Positions 25,988 to 34,053 of a DNA stretch of 64,000 nt are shown one piece after another. The notes under the pieces are model-generated. The model saw only the letters and a list, made by a program, of their open reading frames with translations. It ran no database searches and was not told the DNA's origin. Position 1 is the stretch's first letter. The number at the start of each line of letters is the position of its first letter. Source of the DNA: G965216905 sp965216905 (lineage in GTDB: Bacteria > Actinomycetota > Acidimicrobiia > Spongiisociales > ZC4RG35); assembly GCA_965216905.1 (NCBI GenBank), contig OZ244213.1, positions 3,410,001-3,474,000 of the forward strand. The letters are read 5' to 3'. The position numbers and the translations under genes are program-made.

Positions 25988-26898
25988 CGGTCGAAGCCCC
26001 CCTCGGTGAGCTCGAGGAACCGACCCTCCAAGGTGGTGCGCAACGGAACCATCGATGCCGGGTAGAGGCCGGCGCCGGCCAAGACGCGCGACACCGCCGA
26101 GCCATCGTCGGCTGCCACCCGCAGCTCGTCGCCGCGTCGTTGGCACTCGAAGCCGGCGCCGGCCAGCACCTCGATCGCCCGGGCGGGCTCGGCGACCTGC
26201 ACCATCAGCACCGACGAGTCCCCGACGATCTCCGCAACCGTCCCGGCGATCACGGCTCGGCCGCGATCGATGACCACGACATGGTCGGCCATCTGCTCGA
26301 TGTCGGCCAGGTCGTGGGACGAGACGATCACCGTGATCCCTCGGTCGGTGGCCAGCGATCGCAGTTTGTCCTTGAGGAGCGCCTGCCCGGCGGGATCCAA
26401 CCCGTCGAGGGGCTCGTCGAGCACCAGGAGCTCGGGATCCCCCAACATCGCCTGAGCCAGGGCCAATCGCTGGCGCATGCCCTTCGAGAAACCCTTCACC
26501 TTCTTGCCGGCCACGTCGAGCAGGGTGACGAAGTCGAGGAGCTCATCGACCTCCTCGGACCCACGTCCCAGCGTCGAGGCGGCCACCCGCAGATTGTCGC
26601 GAGCACTCAATCCCTTGTGCAGGCCGGGTTCCTCGACGACCGCACCGACCCGCTTGACGATCTTCGGCGTATCGGTCCCGACCTCCATGCCGAGCACGTC
26701 GATCCGCCCCGCCGATGGTCGAGTCAAGCCGAGCATCGACCGGAACGCCGTCGTCTTCCCGGCTCCGTTCGGCCCGACGAAACCGCTGACGGCACCCGTC
26801 GGAATCGTCATGTCGAGGCCGTCCAGGGCGCGGAGCCGACCGTAGGCCTTCACGACCCCCTCGAAGCGCACTGCGTCGTTGGTGCCCAGATCGTTCAT
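25984..26898 (-). CDS. ABC transporter ATP-binding protein
   Basis: 304 residues. The ATPase of the exporter with the adjacent permease. Walker A is VGPNGAGKTTAFRSM (about 41-55), the signature is GFSKGMRQRLALAQAML, Walker B is LLVLDEPLDGLDP, and the H-loop is VIVSSHD. The C-terminal 80 residues (ARAIEVLAGAGFECQRRGDE) form the extra domain common in CcmA/NatA-type exporters. No clear ribosome-binding site; the 87 bp upstream carry two copies of TTCATGCCAGG. Confidence 0.92.
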   Translation of the reverse strand: MNDLGTNDAVRFEGVVKAYGRLRALDGLDMTIPTGAVSGFVGPNGAGKTTAFRSMLGLTRPSAGRIDVLGMEVGTDTPKIVKRVGAVVEEPGLHKGLSARDNLRVAASTLGRGSEEVDELLDFVTLLDVAGKKVKGFSKGMRQRLALAQAMLGDPELLVLDEPLDGLDPAGQALLKDKLRSLATDRGITVIVSSHDLADIEQMADHVVVIDRGRAVIAGTVAEIVGDSSVLMVQVAEPARAIEVLAGAGFECQRRGDELRVAADDGSAVSRVLAGAGLYPASMVPLRTTLEGRFLELTEGGFDR

Positions 26899-26985
26899 GC
26901 CAGGTGGTTCATGCCAGGATCGTTCGTGTCAGGTCAACCATTGCAGCGCACCGTACCGTTCTTCGAGCCGAGTCCGGCCGGTTCG

Positions 26986-27306
26986 TCAACGCCACCCCGG
27001 CATCCATCGGACGTCCACCCGGTCGGCCCGCAGTTCGACGGCCACCAGGTCGACGCGGTCCAGGCCGAGCGCATCGGCCAACCGGCGGACCTGCCTCGCC
27101 TTGGACTCGTCGAAGGCATCGCGAGCGTCACCGCGGGTCCTGCTCCGGACCTCGAACGCCACCGAGGTTCCCTGGTCGACACCGACGATGTCGACCTCTC
27201 CGCCGTCGACCTCGACGTTCCGGGCGAGAATGCGGACGCCATGTGAACGCAGCAGATGAGCCACGACCGATTCGGCCAGCCCACCGGAGTTGATCCGGTG
27301 TTTCAC
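26986..27306 (-). CDS. yraN: YraN family (UPF0102) endonuclease-like protein
   Basis: 106 residues from a GTG at 27306 that overlaps the DUF2469 stop by 4 bp. The Holliday-junction-resolvase-like core is seen: ESVVAHLLRSHGVRILARNV, then the catalytic-type GGEVDIVGVDQGTSVAFEVR (E, D and E-V-R/K). The usual FVEVK appears as FEVRSR. In most actinobacteria yraN is directly followed by comM; here 6.5 kb of accessory genes stand between them. Confidence 0.9.
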   Translation of the reverse strand: MKHRINSGGLAESVVAHLLRSHGVRILARNVEVDGGEVDIVGVDQGTSVAFEVRSRTRGDARDAFDESKARQVRRLADALGLDRVDLVAVELRADRVDVRWMPGWR

Positions 27307-27596
27307 ATCGGCGTGCCGGGCTCCAACTCCTCGATGTTGACGTCCCGAAATGTCATGACCCGGACCCGTTGTAGGAATCGCGCCGTCCGGTACATGTCCC
27401 AGACCCAGGCGTCTTCGAGCGTGATCTCGAAGAAGAACCCATCCCCCACCTGACGCCTTTCGACGTCGACTCGGTTGGCCAGGTAGAAGCGGCGCTCGGT
27501 CTCGACGACGTACCGGAACATCGGGAGCACGTCCCGGTACTCCCGATATATCTGGAACTCGACCTCGCTCTCGAATCTCTCCAGATCCTCGTTCAT
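27303..27596 (-). CDS. DUF2469 family protein
   Basis: 97 residues. The sequence EDLERFESEVEFQIYREYRD, FRYVVETERRFYLANRVDV, DAWVWDMYRTARFLQRVRVM and FRDVNIEELE matches a small actinobacterial family encoded between rnhB/lepB and yraN. No biochemical function is known to me. It has GAGG before the ATG. Confidence 0.93.
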   Translation of the reverse strand: MNEDLERFESEVEFQIYREYRDVLPMFRYVVETERRFYLANRVDVERRQVGDGFFFEITLEDAWVWDMYRTARFLQRVRVMTFRDVNIEELEPGTPM

Positions 27597-27674
27597 CCGA
27601 ACCTCGTCCCGTCGCCTCGTTCATGGAACCGGTTGTATCGCCCGGTCCCGACAGAATCCGATCTGCAACATCGG

Positions 27675-27695
27675 GGCCGGCCGATCGGGCCGGCC
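27675..27695. other. GC-rich inverted repeat between lepB and DUF2469
   Basis: GGCCGGCC, five bases, GGCCGGCC: an 8-bp perfect stem just downstream of the lepB stop on the minus strand. There is no T-run, so termination would not be of the classical kind. It lies where rnhB is normally found. Confidence 0.4.
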
Positions 27696-27704
27696 ACCGA
27701 ATCG

Positions 27705-28328
27705 TCAGAGACCGCCCAACCGGTCCAACGGCCAGATTCGCACAACCGCTTCGCCGATGACGGCTCCCTCGTCGACGGTGCCGATCATCCGACTGTCGGA
27801 GCTGTCGTTTCGATTGTCGCCCATGACCCAGAGTTCACCGTCCGGAACGAGTCGCTCCGGCATGTCGCGCATGTCGACGTCATCGTTCAGGTAGGGCTCG
27901 TCGATCTGCACACCGTTGACGACTACATGGTTGTCCACGATCTCGATCGTGTCTCCGCCGACGCCGATCACCCGCTTGATGAGATCCTCGTTCCCGGGCG
28001 TGGCGATCCCCAGCGCATCGAGCACCGCACGAACAACCGCCTCCGGTATGGACTCCTCGACCTCCGGACCGGACTCGAAGACCACGATGTCGCCTCGCTG
28101 AATCTCGTCGAGGCGGTAGTTCAGCTTCGAGACCATCACGCGATCCTGGATCTCGAGCGTCGGGATCATCGACCCGGAAGGGATGTAGAAGGGTTGGATG
28201 ACGAATGTCTTGATGAGGACCGCCACCACCAGGGCGGCGAGCAGCAATCCGGGGAGCTCCAGAAGAAACGATTTGGCGCTGGTCGATCGAGTCGTTCCGC
28301 CTTCGCCAAGCGGACGGTCGACTCCCAC
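27705..28328 (-). CDS. lepB: Signal peptidase I
   Basis: 207 residues. It removes signal peptides from exported proteins. An N-terminal membrane anchor (GLLLAALVVAVLIKTFVIQP) is followed by the catalytic serine in FYIPSGSMIPTLEIQDRVMV and the catalytic lysine in NEDLIKRVIGVGGDTIEI. Box E is LWVMGDNRNDSSDSR. The start is GTG 28328, 5 bp after the rplS stop, so the two are co-transcribed. Confidence 0.96.
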   Translation of the reverse strand: MGVDRPLGEGGTTRSTSAKSFLLELPGLLLAALVVAVLIKTFVIQPFYIPSGSMIPTLEIQDRVMVSKLNYRLDEIQRGDIVVFESGPEVEESIPEAVVRAVLDALGIATPGNEDLIKRVIGVGGDTIEIVDNHVVVNGVQIDEPYLNDDVDMRDMPERLVPDGELWVMGDNRNDSSDSRMIGTVDEGAVIGEAVVRIWPLDRLGGL

Positions 28329-28333
28329 TTCGC

Positions 28334-28678
28334 TCAGCTGCGCCTCTCCTTGATGCGCGCCGACTTCCCGGAGCGCTCGCGCAGGTAATACAGCTTGGAA
28401 CGGCGGACCGCGCCCCGCCGCAGCACCTCGATCTTGTCGATGATGGGGGCGTGGACGGGGAAGACCCGCTCGACACCGACGCCGAAACTCTGCTTCCTGA
28501 CCGTGAAGCTCTCGCGGAGCCCAGATCCGTTGCGAGCGATCACGACCCCCTCGAACGCCTGGGTCCGCTCCCGACCCGCTTCGACCACACGCACTTGCAC
28601 TCGAACCGTGTCACCACTCCGGAAGTCCGGAACGTCGTCGCGCAGACGGGCGCCTTCGACCATGTCCAGCTTGTGCAT
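28334..28678 (-). CDS. rplS: 50S ribosomal protein L19
   Basis: 114 residues, normal size. Signatures: FRSGDTVRVQVRVVEAGRER, FEGVVIARNGSGLRESFTVR, GVGVERVFPVHAPIIDKIEV and the C-terminal RRSKLYYLRERSGKSARI. The start MHKLDMVEG at 28678 follows AAGGAGCACGTC. It sits between trmD and lepB as in many actinobacteria. Confidence 0.97.
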   Translation of the reverse strand: MHKLDMVEGARLRDDVPDFRSGDTVRVQVRVVEAGRERTQAFEGVVIARNGSGLRESFTVRKQSFGVGVERVFPVHAPIIDKIEVLRRGAVRRSKLYYLRERSGKSARIKERRS

Positions 28679-28822
28679 GACGTGCTCCTTCTGAGCGTTG
28701 AAGAAATGGAAGTTCGATGTCGCTTCGGTCCGGTGGCGATGACCACACATGACGCGCCATGACCACACAGGGAAAGGCGGGCCCGGTTGCATGATGCAGC
28801 GACCCGCGCCCGCAAGAGTGTA

Positions 28823-29524
28823 TCAGCTCGACGGACCTGGACCACCGGCGTCGCCGTCCCCGGGCTTCGACGACCGATCGCTCCGCCACCGGGTGCGTCG
28901 AGCCCTTTGCTCGGCCCGCCATGCGTCGATGCGACCGTGATCTCCGGAGAGGAGGACGTCGGGCACCACCCATCCGCGGTACTCCGCCGGCCGGGTGTAG
29001 ACCGGCTCCTCCACCGTCCCATCCCGGAACGACTCGGACTCGGCGGAGCGAGGGTTCCCGAGCACCCCATCGAGTAACCGGCCGACGCCCTCGATGATCA
29101 CCAGGGCTGCCGCCTCCCCACCGGCGATCACGTAGTCGCCAATGGACACCTCTTCGTCCACCAGATGATCGGCGACGCGCTGATCCACCCCCTCATACCG
29201 GCCGCACACCAACGTCAAGTGGTCGACCGCCGACCAGCGATCGAGGGTTGCTTGATCCAACCGCCTGCCGCCCGCCGCCAGCAGCACCTTGTGAGAATCC
29301 GCCACCTGCTCGAGGGCTCGGTCGAGCGGTTCGATCATCATGACCATCCCGGCGCCGCCTCCGAAGGGTGCATCGTCGACCTGGCGGTGCGCTCCTCTCC
29401 CCCACGTGCGCGGATCGATCGTGTCCACCGACAACCGCTCCTCGGCGATGGCGCGCCCGATCACGCCGACCGACAGCGGTTGGTCGAAGAACTCCGGGAA
29501 GATCGTGACGACGGTGATGCGCAT
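28823..29524 (-). CDS. trmD: tRNA (guanine-N1-)-methyltransferase TrmD
   Basis: 233 residues. It methylates G37 of tRNAs and prevents +1 frameshifting. The trefoil-knot SAM site appears as LVCGRYEGVDQRVADHLVDE and SIGDYVIAGGEAAALVIIEG. The N-terminus MRITVVTIFPEFF and VDDAPFGGGAGMVMMIEPLD are typical. The C-terminus has DVLLSGDHGRIDAWR plus a short disordered tail. Normally rimM precedes trmD directly; here a 3.7 kb island separates them. Confidence 0.97.
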   Translation of the reverse strand: MRITVVTIFPEFFDQPLSVGVIGRAIAEERLSVDTIDPRTWGRGAHRQVDDAPFGGGAGMVMMIEPLDRALEQVADSHKVLLAAGGRRLDQATLDRWSAVDHLTLVCGRYEGVDQRVADHLVDEEVSIGDYVIAGGEAAALVIIEGVGRLLDGVLGNPRSAESESFRDGTVEEPVYTRPAEYRGWVVPDVLLSGDHGRIDAWRAEQRARRTRWRSDRSSKPGDGDAGGPGPSS

Positions 29525-29615
29525 GGACTCGTTCCGGGATATCGAGGTACCGGAGCAAACCTATGCCCGAACCACCGACCGGGGCAATCCGGCCGCCGAG
29601 TGGCACCATGGGGCG

Positions 29616-30119
29616 ATGGCAAAGGTCACGGTCAGCTTCGAGGCATACCAGGAGGGACGGCTCCCTCACGTGTGCCTCGTCAGCGGAGAGTCGACCGATC
29701 GGGTCCTCATCTACGTCACGCCGCTCGGGCCGGCTCGCCGGCCGGGCTTGGCAGGCTGGTTCGCCGAAGCGCTGGAGCGTCTGGCGGCGGTCATCGACAG
29801 CCGCCGACCGACCGACCTCCTCCTGGGTCGGGTGCCCGTCTCTCCCCAAGTCCATGCATCGCTGCTTCGATCTCGCCGACTGTGGACCGCGGTGGCGGTG
29901 GCCGGCGTCGCGACCCTGGTGCTGGCCGCCCTCGCCGGCACGTGGTGGGCGCCCGGGCTGGCGGGCCTCGCGACCGTCGGAACCGCGGTGGCCCTGTACC
30001 GCCGCCGAAAATGGCGAGACGACCTTCCGGTGCCCACGCTCAGCGCCGACCGGACGACGGTCACGCTGGACGGCGTGCACGAGCGGTTTGCTCAGGCTTT
30101 GGGTTCCTCCGGTTTGTGA
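29616..30119 (+). CDS. Membrane protein with two transmembrane segments, unknown function
   Basis: 167 residues. The N-terminal part (KVTVSFEAYQEGRLPHVCLV, then SGEST) resembles the start of small actinobacterial proteins with a CxxCG zinc knuckle, but only one cysteine is left. Two membrane helices follow (about 90-130: TAVAVAGVATLVLAALAGTW and APGLAGLATVGTAVALY), then a basic turn and a soluble end. It is the first gene of the island between trmD and rimM and precedes a YbjQ-like gene. The start is uncertain. Confidence 0.65.
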   Translation: MAKVTVSFEAYQEGRLPHVCLVSGESTDRVLIYVTPLGPARRPGLAGWFAEALERLAAVIDSRRPTDLLLGRVPVSPQVHASLLRSRRLWTAVAVAGVATLVLAALAGTWWAPGLAGLATVGTAVALYRRRKWRDDLPVPTLSADRTTVTLDGVHERFAQALGSSGL

Positions 30120-30177
30120 GTCGCACCGGCCGGCACCGACTGGTACAACCGACGGACACGTTTCGAAAGAGGAGGCC

Positions 30178-30540
30178 ATGGACGAAGAGACGACCGCCCC
30201 GGAGTTCTCGCTGCCCGAGTGGGGTACCGCCGGCGCCCCGGTGGTCGGCAACGTGGACCGACCGTCGATGGATGGGACGCCGCTCTCGACCACGGGGCTT
30301 CCGGATGGCTTCGTCATCGCCCGCGTGCTGGGCGTGATGTCGGCTTCGTCGAGCGCAACCGTGACACCCGAGGATCCGGCGGATGCGCAAGACGCGGCAT
30401 CGTCGGAGGCGGTCGAACGCCTCGCCGGGGTGGGGGCGGAGGCCGGGGCCGACGCGGTCATCGGTGTCCGGCTCGTGACCACGACGAGAAAGGACTGGGT
30501 GACGGTCACGGCGTACGGCACCGGGGTCACGGTCGTGTGA
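30178..30540 (+). CDS. YbjQ/UPF0145-like protein
   Basis: 120 residues. The core GFVIARVLGVMSASSS, EAVERLAGVGAEAGADAVIG and the final VTVTAYGTGVTVV match the pattern of the YbjQ (heavy-metal-binding domain-like, pentameric) family. A polar N-terminal region of 40 residues precedes it. The ATG follows AAGAGGAGGCC, a strong ribosome-binding site. Function in this family is unknown. Confidence 0.7.
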   Translation: MDEETTAPEFSLPEWGTAGAPVVGNVDRPSMDGTPLSTTGLPDGFVIARVLGVMSASSSATVTPEDPADAQDAASSEAVERLAGVGAEAGADAVIGVRLVTTTRKDWVTVTAYGTGVTVV

Positions 30541-30591
30541 CCGAGCCCTGCCTGGCACCTCCCTCCAGGATCCCCCGACCGGTGGTCGACG

Positions 30592-31239
30592 TCAGATGAG
30601 GCGACGCTCCGCCGCCCAGCGGGTCAGCTCGTTGCGGTTGGCGAGTTGCAGCTTTCGCAACACCGACGACATGTGGGACTCGACCGTCTTCACCGAGATG
30701 TACAACTCCTCACCCGTCTCGCGGTAGGTGTAGCCCCGGGCGATCAGCTGCAGTACCTCCCGTTCGCGATCGGTGAGCAGCCCCAGCTCCGGGTCGACCT
30801 GTCCGGCCGACATCGAGGAGAATGCGTCGAGCACGAAGCCGGCGAGGCGGGGCGAGAACACCGCATCGCCCGCCGCCACCATCGCGATCGCCTCCAGGAG
30901 CTCCGGCGACGAGATCGTCTTGGTGACGTAGCCCCGCGCACCCGCCCGAACGACCGAGACGACGTCCACCGCCGCATCCGAGGCGGAAAGGGCCAAGAAC
31001 ACGATGTTCGGGTGCTCGGCGTGCACCCGTTCGACCACCTCCCGACCCCCACCGCCGGGCAGGTGCACATCCAGCAGCACCACGTCGGGCAGACGCTCGG
31101 AGATCAATTCGACGGCGGCATCGGTGTCCGAGGCCTCGCCGACGAAGTCCACGTCGTCGCCCAGCTCCGATCGGACACCAGCCCGAAACAGGTCGTGGTC
31201 GTCGACGATCAGCACTCGCAGCCGCCGATTCTCCGTCAT
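30592..31239 (-). CDS. NarL/LuxR-type response regulator
   Basis: 215 residues. Receiver domain with acidic pocket (LIVDDHDLFRAG), phosphoacceptor aspartate in VVLLDVHLPGGGG and the lysine in GYVTKTIS. The C-terminal LuxR helix-turn-helix is LTDREREVLQLIARGYTYRE...VKTVESHMSSVLRKL. The start at 31239 overlaps the kinase stop (ATGA). Kinase-then-regulator order and overlap indicate a cognate pair. Targets are unknown; the divergent lipoprotein gene is a candidate. Confidence 0.93.
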   Translation of the reverse strand: MTENRRLRVLIVDDHDLFRAGVRSELGDDVDFVGEASDTDAAVELISERLPDVVLLDVHLPGGGGREVVERVHAEHPNIVFLALSASDAAVDVVSVVRAGARGYVTKTISSPELLEAIAMVAAGDAVFSPRLAGFVLDAFSSMSAGQVDPELGLLTDREREVLQLIARGYTYRETGEELYISVKTVESHMSSVLRKLQLANRNELTRWAAERRLI

Positions 31240-32321
31240 GCTCTCACCTCGAGCTTCCATTCGGTTCCGCGGTCGGTTCTCACCGTGGCGCGGCCACCCA
31301 CCCTTTCCAGGCGACCGACGATCGACTCACGAATCCCTCGCCGGTCGCGGCCGACCGATTCGGGGTCGAACCCGATACCCCGGTCACGAACGTACACGGT
31401 GGCTCGGCGTTCGTCGGCCTCACCGAAGACTGCAACCGTCGCGACGGACGAGTGTTTGGCCGCGTTGACCATCGCCTCGCGGGCGGCCGCCACCAGCTCG
31501 CCGATGGCCAGTCCGGCGCCCGCCTCCCCCACGGTCACCACGTCGACCGCCACCCGGTACCGCTCCTCGACGTCGGCGGCCACCGCTCGGAGGCGCTCGT
31601 CCAGACCAGAAGCGTCCTCCGGGGCGGCGCCATACAACCAATCGCGCAGCTCACGCTCTTGCCGGCGGGCCAGAGCGATCACCTCCTCCGGCCGCCCGGC
31701 GTTCCGCTGCACCAGCGCCAACGTCTGGAGAACCGAATCGTGGAGGTGACGGGAGATCTCCTCTCGTTCCTCGGCACGGACGGCCACCGCCTGTGCTTCG
31801 GCGACCGTCGACTGGGATCGGCGCAGCACACCCATGGTCCAGACGGCGATGGCGGCACCGACCGGGTAGACGAGCACCTGCGAGACCGGGAACGCCACTT
31901 CGCTCGAACCCACACCGAGTTGCCACGCCACCAGCGCAGCCAGCACGGCAGCCGCCAGCCAGGCCGTATTGCGGGAGCGCACCGAGGCGACGATGACCAC
32001 GATCAGCGGGAAACCCCCGTAGAACAAGGTACCGGCGTCCGCCCAGAACACCGCCAGCACCGAGAAACACGCCAGGACGAGGTCGACGAGAACCACGGGA
32101 CGCCAGGTCGCCGTGAATGGATCCGTTCGAAACAGGACGCTGGTGATCGCCGCCCACAACAGCGCCACCGCCAACGTCCACCACGGGTACGGCAAGCCCA
32201 CGCCCTCCCAGCCGACAACAGCGGAGAGCAGCGCCCACCATCCCAACCCGACGAGTCGGGCGCCGTGGGCAATGCGTCGCAGCACCAGCTCGTGGGTGGT
32301 CTGCGCCGGGACTTCCGCCAT
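31236..32321 (-). CDS. Sensor histidine kinase (HisKA_3 type)
   Basis: 361 residues. Five or six membrane helices fill residues 20-175 (for example LVGLGWWALLSAVVGWEG and LVYPVGAAIAVWTMGVL), with no large sensor loop. The phospho-histidine is in EEISRHLHDSVLQTLALVQR (about residue 205). The ATP-binding domain has EAMVNAAKHSSV (N box) and VRDRGIGFDP (G box). The start MAEVPAQTT at 32321 is chosen because TACGAT lies 7 nt upstream; an ATG three codons earlier is possible. Confidence 0.92.
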   Translation of the reverse strand: MAEVPAQTTHELVLRRIAHGARLVGLGWWALLSAVVGWEGVGLPYPWWTLAVALLWAAITSVLFRTDPFTATWRPVVLVDLVLACFSVLAVFWADAGTLFYGGFPLIVVIVASVRSRNTAWLAAAVLAALVAWQLGVGSSEVAFPVSQVLVYPVGAAIAVWTMGVLRRSQSTVAEAQAVAVRAEEREEISRHLHDSVLQTLALVQRNAGRPEEVIALARRQERELRDWLYGAAPEDASGLDERLRAVAADVEERYRVAVDVVTVGEAGAGLAIGELVAAAREAMVNAAKHSSVATVAVFGEADERRATVYVRDRGIGFDPESVGRDRRGIRESIVGRLERVGGRATVRTDRGTEWKLEVRA

Positions 32322-32328
32322 GGGGAAC

Positions 32329-32334
32329 ATCGTA
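32329..32334 (-). promoter_or_regulatory. -10 hexamer for leaderless histidine-kinase operon
   Basis: The minus strand reads TACGAT, ending 7 nt before the ATG at 32321. The divergent lipoprotein gene starts 59 bp away. Confidence 0.35.
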
Positions 32335-32392
32335 CGGCCATCGTCCGAGCGCTCACGCCCGAACATCCCGTCGACAGGAGTAGCGTTCCGTC

Positions 32393-33310
32393 GTGCCGCG
32401 TCTGCGTATGGGAGTACTCGCCGTTGGACTGGTTGGCGGACTGACCGCCGCCGCCTGCACACCGCAGGTGTCCGAATCGACGGTGTCGACAGTCCGAGCC
32501 GCTCCTCCGGCGACGGTCGACGCCGACACGGCGACTTCCACCGATCCGGACACCTCCCGAGACGAACTGCCACTCCCGAACACGTCGGGGATCTGCGCAG
32601 ACCGGGAAGCCCCGTTCTCGGCCGAGGGGGTTCTCCCCGCAGCGAGCACCGAGGAGGCATCGACCGACGCCACGACGCTGGCGACCCTCGATTGGGACTC
32701 GAGCGAGGCATGCGACCGCTTGGAGTTCACATTCGTGACCGCCGAAGGTGCCCCGGCGGTGACCCCTCCCCTGGTGGTCGGCACGTTCCTCCGCGATGCG
32801 GGGGTCCTGCGGATCGACTTCGATGAAGCCATCGACACGACCGCTTGGTCGCGCCGGACCATCGAGTCGGAGATGGTGACCGAAGCGTTCGTCGTACGCA
32901 GGCTCGAAGGACACCTGTCGGTGGACCTGCACCTGGCGACGCCGGCCTTCGCTCGGATCGCCGCCGTGTCCTCGCCCGCCGCACTCCTCGTCGATCTGGT
33001 GCCGGGCGGGGTGGATTACCCGGCGCCGCCGGTGGTCGTCGATGACACCGTGATCGTCAGGCCGACCGGCGGATCGGCACGCTATCCCGTCACCGTCGAG
33101 GGGTATCGCAGGACTGAAGAAGGTGTGTCGAACGGAACGCTGGCAGGGGGCGGCGGAACGGAGGCTCGGAGCGCGTCGGCCGTTCCCGACGACGACGTCG
33201 CCTGGCGCGGGTTCGTCATGGTCTTTCCGAACGGTCCGACGGGAACCGTCGTGTTCACGCTGGAGGGCTCCGATGGCACGGGTGCCCAGACGACGTTCAC
33301 CGTGGAGTGA
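32393..33310 (+). CDS. Lipoprotein with possible Gmad2-like C-terminal domain
   Basis: 305 residues, GTG start after ACAGGAG. A lipobox follows the signal peptide (GLVGGLTAAAC, Cys at about 22), then a Thr/Ser/Asp-rich linker to about 70. Middle domain 100-210 is beta-rich (FVVRRLEGHLSVDLHLATPA). The last 90 residues (VTVEGYRRTEEGVSNGTL, RGFVMVFPNGPTGTVVFTLE, GSDGTGAQTTFTVE) look like the Ig-like Gmad2 domain seen in spore and envelope proteins. The 3' end overlaps rimM by 14 bp, convergent. It is transcribed divergently from the two-component genes. Function unknown. Confidence 0.75.
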   Translation: MPRLRMGVLAVGLVGGLTAAACTPQVSESTVSTVRAAPPATVDADTATSTDPDTSRDELPLPNTSGICADREAPFSAEGVLPAASTEEASTDATTLATLDWDSSEACDRLEFTFVTAEGAPAVTPPLVVGTFLRDAGVLRIDFDEAIDTTAWSRRTIESEMVTEAFVVRRLEGHLSVDLHLATPAFARIAAVSSPAALLVDLVPGGVDYPAPPVVVDDTVIVRPTGGSARYPVTVEGYRRTEEGVSNGTLAGGGGTEARSASAVPDDDVAWRGFVMVFPNGPTGTVVFTLEGSDGTGAQTTFTVE

Positions 33311-33848
33311 ACAGGCCCTCGATGGCGGCGACGGTGAGCACTGCGGATCCGAGATCGACGCGCTCGACGATTGCAGCGACGAATGGGATCTCGACGATGC
33401 CTTCTTCCGTTCTGACCTCCAGCCGGGGTTGCAGGCCAGCGTCGATCACCGCCTCGACGACCCCGTGACCCGTACCCGACGCATCGACGACCTCGAGGCC
33501 CACCAGCTGATCCGGCCAGAACTCGTCCGGATCGAGGTCCCGACGGTCGGCGTCGGCGATCGAGACGTCCAGCCCCCGCAGCGACTCGGCGGTTGAACGA
33601 TCGGCGACTCCCGAGAACCGAATCAGCAGGGGGCCATCGGTCTGGTGAACCTGCTCGATGATCCTCGCCGTGCCTCCAACCGAGACCGACGCTCCCTTTC
33701 GGAAGCGATCCGGGTTGTCCGAATCGGGTTTGACCACCACCAGCCCGCCGAGACCGTGGGGACGTCCCACGGTGCCAACGACGACCCGGTCAGTCGACGA
33801 ACTCGACGCCAGCCGACAGCCCTTCCTCGTCGGCGGCCGCCTGGGCAA
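33297..33848 (-). CDS. rimM: Ribosome maturation factor RimM
   Basis: About 183 residues if begun at TTG 33848. It binds S19 in 30S maturation. The N-terminal RimM barrel starts RVVVGTVGRPHGLGGLVVVK and the PRC-barrel carries PDQLVGLEVVDASGTGHGVV and the final VAAIEGLFTPR. The start is a puzzle: no ATG, GTG or TTG lies between the khpA stop and the conserved VVVGTVG. Candidates are TTG 33848 and GTG 33863, both deep inside khpA, or CTG 33812 with AGGAAGG 8 nt upstream. The family is certain, the start not. Confidence 0.9.
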   Translation of the reverse strand: MPRRPPTRKGCRLASSSSTDRVVVGTVGRPHGLGGLVVVKPDSDNPDRFRKGASVSVGGTARIIEQVHQTDGPLLIRFSGVADRSTAESLRGLDVSIADADRRDLDPDEFWPDQLVGLEVVDASGTGHGVVEAVIDAGLQPRLEVRTEEGIVEIPFVAAIVERVDLGSAVLTVAAIEGLFTPR

Positions 33849-34053
33849 CCGCTCGGATCGCACGCGCCACCCGACCGCGCCTCCCGATCACACGACCCAT
33901 GTCGCCCTGCGCAGTCTTCACCTCGGCCACGATCTCGTCCGGACCTTGTTCGACCATGGTCACCTCGACACCATCCGGGTTCGAGACGATCTCGCGGACG
34001 ATGAACCCGACGACGTTGCGAACGATCTCACCGCGTGCACGTTCCGTCATCAT
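33790..34053 (-). CDS. khpA: KH-domain RNA-binding protein KhpA
   Basis: 87 residues. A single KH domain: EIVRNVVGFIVREIVSNPDG, then the RNA-binding loop VIGRRGRVARAIRAVAQAAA. KhpA, often with KhpB/Jag, is a global RNA chaperone. The ATGATGA at 34053-34047 overlaps the rpsP stop, so the genes are coupled. The rpsP-khpA-rimM-trmD order is standard. Confidence 0.95.
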   Translation of the reverse strand: MMTERARGEIVRNVVGFIVREIVSNPDGVEVTMVEQGPDEIVAEVKTAQGDMGRVIGRRGRVARAIRAVAQAAADEEGLSAGVEFVD

